A program made the position numbers and the translations under genes. DNA of 64,000 nt from Garicola koreensis (GTDB lineage Bacteria; Actinomycetota; Actinomycetes; Actinomycetales; Micrococcaceae), in NCBI RefSeq assembly GCF_014195445.1, contig NZ_JACIBT010000001.1, forward strand, positions 186,001 to 250,000, in the 5' to 3' direction. Under the pieces are notes generated by a model, which had not been told where the DNA came from, did no database searches, and was given only the letters and a program-made list of their open reading frames with translations. This document shows positions 61,594 through 64,000 of the stretch, piece by piece. Each line of letters starts with the position of its first letter. Position 1 is the stretch's first letter.

Positions 61594-64000
61594 ATGCGTG
61601 AGAACCTGATGGCATTGGCGTCTCTAATTCGCCGATTCCTTGCCCGCGAGCTTCCGTCGCTCGGCTCCGACTGGTGGCGCGGAGGCGTACTCGACAAGCT
61701 CTCGTATCAACAGCGGACTCAAGCTGACGAGCAGCGATGGACGACACTCGATGACCTCGACGTAGCAGCCACCTTGCGTGTGGTCGATCAGAACTGGGAA
61801 CTGTTCCGGCGACGGGGACTCGTGAAGTGGGATAACCGCAACTGGCTCAAGGAGGCATCGACTGTTCGCAACCGGTACTCGCACGACGCACCAGGCCGGG
61901 AACCCAGCGCGGACTCCGTCTACCGCGACATCGACACGCTGGCACTCCTCGCGGAGGCGCTTGACCCGGGAAGCGCAGAGGCCGATCTGCTGGCGAGTGC
62001 ACGGGCTGATGCGCTCGTACGATTGAGACCTCAGGCAGACGCCGAGCCAGCTCCATCGACCGCGAAGGAAGCTTCTTCTGGTGCCGCAAGCACCTTCTCG
62101 CCGGGCACACTGGTGCGCCTGACGGCTCGACCGGAACTGACAGGCGTCATCACTCTTGTCGACACCTCTGGGTCTCAGACGCGCCTCACGGTATTTCACG
62201 GAAGCATGACCCAGACCTACTACGAGAGCCAGGTCGAGATCGTGGATTCCATGTCGGCAGAACACCTGACGGCAGAGGAGATGAAGGCGCGACTCACTGC
62301 TGCCCACGTACTCCACCCGTCCGTGAACCGGCTCTACTCACTCAACAGCGGCCGAATCGACTATGAGCCATACCAGTACCGCCCTGTCATGAAGCTTATC
62401 AACGCCGACCGGCCCCGTCTCCTTATCGCCGACGACGTCGGCGTCGGCAAGACTATCGAGGCCGGCCTCATTATCAAAGAGCTGCAAGCACGCCAAAAGC
62501 TCGACTCCGTCCTGGTGATCTGCCCCAAACCGCTCGTGGCCGAGAACAAGTGGCGCTCCGAACTCAAGCGGTTCGGCGAAGACTTCGCGCATCTGGACAG
62601 CGCGACACTCCGTTATTGCATCGATGAGACCCGCGCCGAGGGCAGATGGCCATCGCGATATAAGAAGGCAATCCTCCCGTACTCGCTCCTCGACGAGAAG
62701 CTGCTACTCGGCGAAAGCTCCGGCCGACGGCCTCGTGCTGGCTTGGTCTCGCTTGATCCGCCGGTGAAGTTCGACCTCGTGATCGTTGACGAGGCACACC
62801 ACGTTCGCAACAGCGAGACGTGGAGCCATCGAATCGTCAAGCACCTCCTCGACTCGGCGGAAGCTGCAGTCCTTATCTCAGCCACCCCAATCCAAACCGG
62901 CAGCGAAGATCTCCGAACCTTGCTTCGACTCCTGCGCCCTGACACGTTCGTTCACAACCAGACGTTCGAACTCATGCGTGAACCAAACGCTCATCTGGCG
63001 AGTGTTGAGAGTTCGGTTCGCGTCGCCGGGGCGGGCTGGCAGGAGGATTCAGTCAAGAAGTTGGACGCTGCACTCGCGACGCCCTGGGGCAGCCGAGTCC
63101 TCCGGTCCAATCCGCGCGCTCAAGAGCTACGCGACCTTCTCGATCAGCCGGAAGTCGCCGATCACGAGCGAGTCAATGCCCTTCGAATCACACAATCCCT
63201 CAACACCTTCTCCGGGCTCGTCAATCGCACTCGACGACGAGACATCGGCTCGTTCACCACGAGGAAGCCCGAGACATTTGAGGTCGACTTCACCCCCGAG
63301 CAACAGGTCGTCCACGACCTCCTGCTCGACCTCGCCGGACGGATCTCTGTATCCAAGGGTCACGGTCAGTCGTTGGACTTCATTCTCTCCACCCTTCAGC
63401 GCCAGGCAGCAAGTTGCCTCAACGGGCTGGCTCCATTCGTAGAGGACGTACTTTCCAGAAAGCTCACTGCCGAAGAGTTAAGCGAGGCCGACGTCGATGC
63501 GGACGAACTCGATGCATCACCACTGGAGGGTTTCATCGACGAGATCCTGGAACTCGCTCGCCAAGCGTCCGACCTCACCGAGGACCCGAAGCTCGACCGA
63601 CTACTTGCCTATGTCGAGGAGAAGCAACAACTCCCCAACAACAAGTTGCTCCTGTTCAGCACCTTCCGCCACACCCTAAGATACATCGCCAATCACTTGA
63701 CGAAGACGGGAGTCCGAGTCGGCTTGGTCCACGGCGGTGTGCCGGACGACGAACGTCGAGAACTTCGCGTTCGCTTTGCCAAGGACCAGAGTGAACCGGA
63801 TGCAATCGATGTGCTCTTGTCGTCGGAAGTGGGCACAGAGGGCCTCGACTACCAGTTCTGTGATGCGTTGGTGAACTACGATCTCCCGTGGAACCCCATG
63901 CGCATCGAGCAACGGATTGGGCGAATCGACCGACGCGGCCAGGCCAGCGAGACCGTGGCAATAAAGAACCTCGTCGTCAGCGGCACAGTCGATGCTGTGA
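61594..64000 (+). CDS. Swt1-like HEPN domain fused to SNF2/RapA-type helicase, partial
   Basis: A frame of at least 802 residues runs off the right edge. ATG 61594 has GCAGGAGAAG upstream. Residues 5-100 resemble a Swt1-type HEPN domain, ending in STVRNRYSHD where R92-x4-H97 is the HEPN ribonuclease motif. Residues 165-220 look like a KOW/Tudor-like barrel (FSPGTLVRLTARPELTGVIT). The helicase core follows: DDVGVGKTIEAGLI near 280, FDLVIVDEAHHVRN near 393, LISATPIQTGSED near 428, and motif VI MRIEQRIGRIDRRGQ near 770. This layout fits an anti-phage or nucleic-acid surveillance protein; the right half of any operon is not visible. Confidence 0.9.
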   Translation, partial: MRENLMALASLIRRFLARELPSLGSDWWRGGVLDKLSYQQRTQADEQRWTTLDDLDVAATLRVVDQNWELFRRRGLVKWDNRNWLKEASTVRNRYSHDAPGREPSADSVYRDIDTLALLAEALDPGSAEADLLASARADALVRLRPQADAEPAPSTAKEASSGAASTFSPGTLVRLTARPELTGVITLVDTSGSQTRLTVFHGSMTQTYYESQVEIVDSMSAEHLTAEEMKARLTAAHVLHPSVNRLYSLNSGRIDYEPYQYRPVMKLINADRPRLLIADDVGVGKTIEAGLIIKELQARQKLDSVLVICPKPLVAENKWRSELKRFGEDFAHLDSATLRYCIDETRAEGRWPSRYKKAILPYSLLDEKLLLGESSGRRPRAGLVSLDPPVKFDLVIVDEAHHVRNSETWSHRIVKHLLDSAEAAVLISATPIQTGSEDLRTLLRLLRPDTFVHNQTFELMREPNAHLASVESSVRVAGAGWQEDSVKKLDAALATPWGSRVLRSNPRAQELRDLLDQPEVADHERVNALRITQSLNTFSGLVNRTRRRDIGSFTTRKPETFEVDFTPEQQVVHDLLLDLAGRISVSKGHGQSLDFILSTLQRQAASCLNGLAPFVEDVLSRKLTAEELSEADVDADELDASPLEGFIDEILELARQASDLTEDPKLDRLLAYVEEKQQLPNNKLLLFSTFRHTLRYIANHLTKTGVRVGLVHGGVPDDERRELRVRFAKDQSEPDAIDVLLSSEVGTEGLDYQFCDALVNYDLPWNPMRIEQRIGRIDRRGQASETVAIKNLVVSGTVDAV

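Overview
The window is a high-GC actinobacterial chromosome segment. The best guess is a Micrococcaceae-type, salt-tolerant organism (Nesterenkonia/Arthrobacter-like). The evidence is a C50 carotenoid operon (idi-crtE-crtB-crtI-crtYe-crtYf-crtEb) with a divergent MarR regulator, a choline-to-glycine-betaine set (BCCT transporter, betaine aldehyde dehydrogenase, choline dehydrogenase), a Ku protein, an ECF-type biotin uptake operon with a TetR/BioQ-like regulator, and short-leader or leaderless starts. The genus is an inference. I found no rRNA, tRNA or CRISPR array.

Layout. (1) 1-5.6 kb, minus strand: bioB, then the tightly overlapping bioY-bioM-bioN, then an acyl-CoA ligase and a thiolase cut by the left edge. 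A TetR regulator lies upstream, and two near-identical palindromic operators bracket the bioB start. (2) 5.6-9.3 kb: small accessory genes (CadD-like and ICMT-like membrane proteins, a nitrobindin-like protein) mixed with decayed genes, including two toxin-antitoxin (TA) loci whose toxins are broken. (3) 9.4-23.1 kb: a defence island with a coiled-coil protein carrying a PH-like C-terminus, divergent from mcrB-mcrC; a DUF262 gene cut by an IS481-type element; an unknown small protein; an overlapping pair of DUF262 genes of which only the second has a DUF1524-like nuclease motif; and an ISL3 remnant interrupted by an IS3 element. (4) 23.1-27.2 kb: an MFS transporter, a Pif1-type helicase fused to a degenerate DnaQ-like domain and a BRCT domain, and a small Cys-rich protein. 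(5) 27.3-30.5 kb: a solute-binding lipoprotein whose 3' end is present in three diverging copies, interleaved with TA modules. (6) 30.4-46.1 kb: ordinary chromosome with a regulated ABC exporter, hydrolase, Ku, ArsR/SRPBCC pair, EamA transporter, PadR pair, ABC-class ATPase, phosphatase, flavin disulfide oxidoreductase, and an ABC exporter with a two-component system. (7) 46.2-47.4 kb: a toxin fragment, a large inverted repeat and two DUF202 proteins. (8) 47.4-52.8 kb: osmoprotection genes. (9) 52.9-59.4 kb: carotenoid genes. (10) 59.4-64 kb: ychF, a DUF4839 protein, and a large HEPN/SNF2 helicase protein that runs off the right edge.

How genes work together. The biotin block combines import (EcfT/A plus BioY S-component), the last synthetic step (BioB) and a fatty-acyl activation/thiolysis pair like Bacillus subtilis yhfTS, all probably silenced when biotin is replete. 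The crt operon should make isopentenyl/dimethylallyl diphosphate, GGPP, phytoene, lycopene and then a cyclic C50 carotenoid. The bet genes import choline and oxidise it in two steps to glycine betaine.

The strongest candidates for an under-described system are the right-edge HEPN-(Tudor/KOW-like)-SNF2 helicase protein, the split DUF262/DUF1524 pair, and the McrBC locus with its divergent PH-domain partner. A further pattern is a set of TA loci in which the toxin reading frame is cut short while the antitoxin is usually retained.
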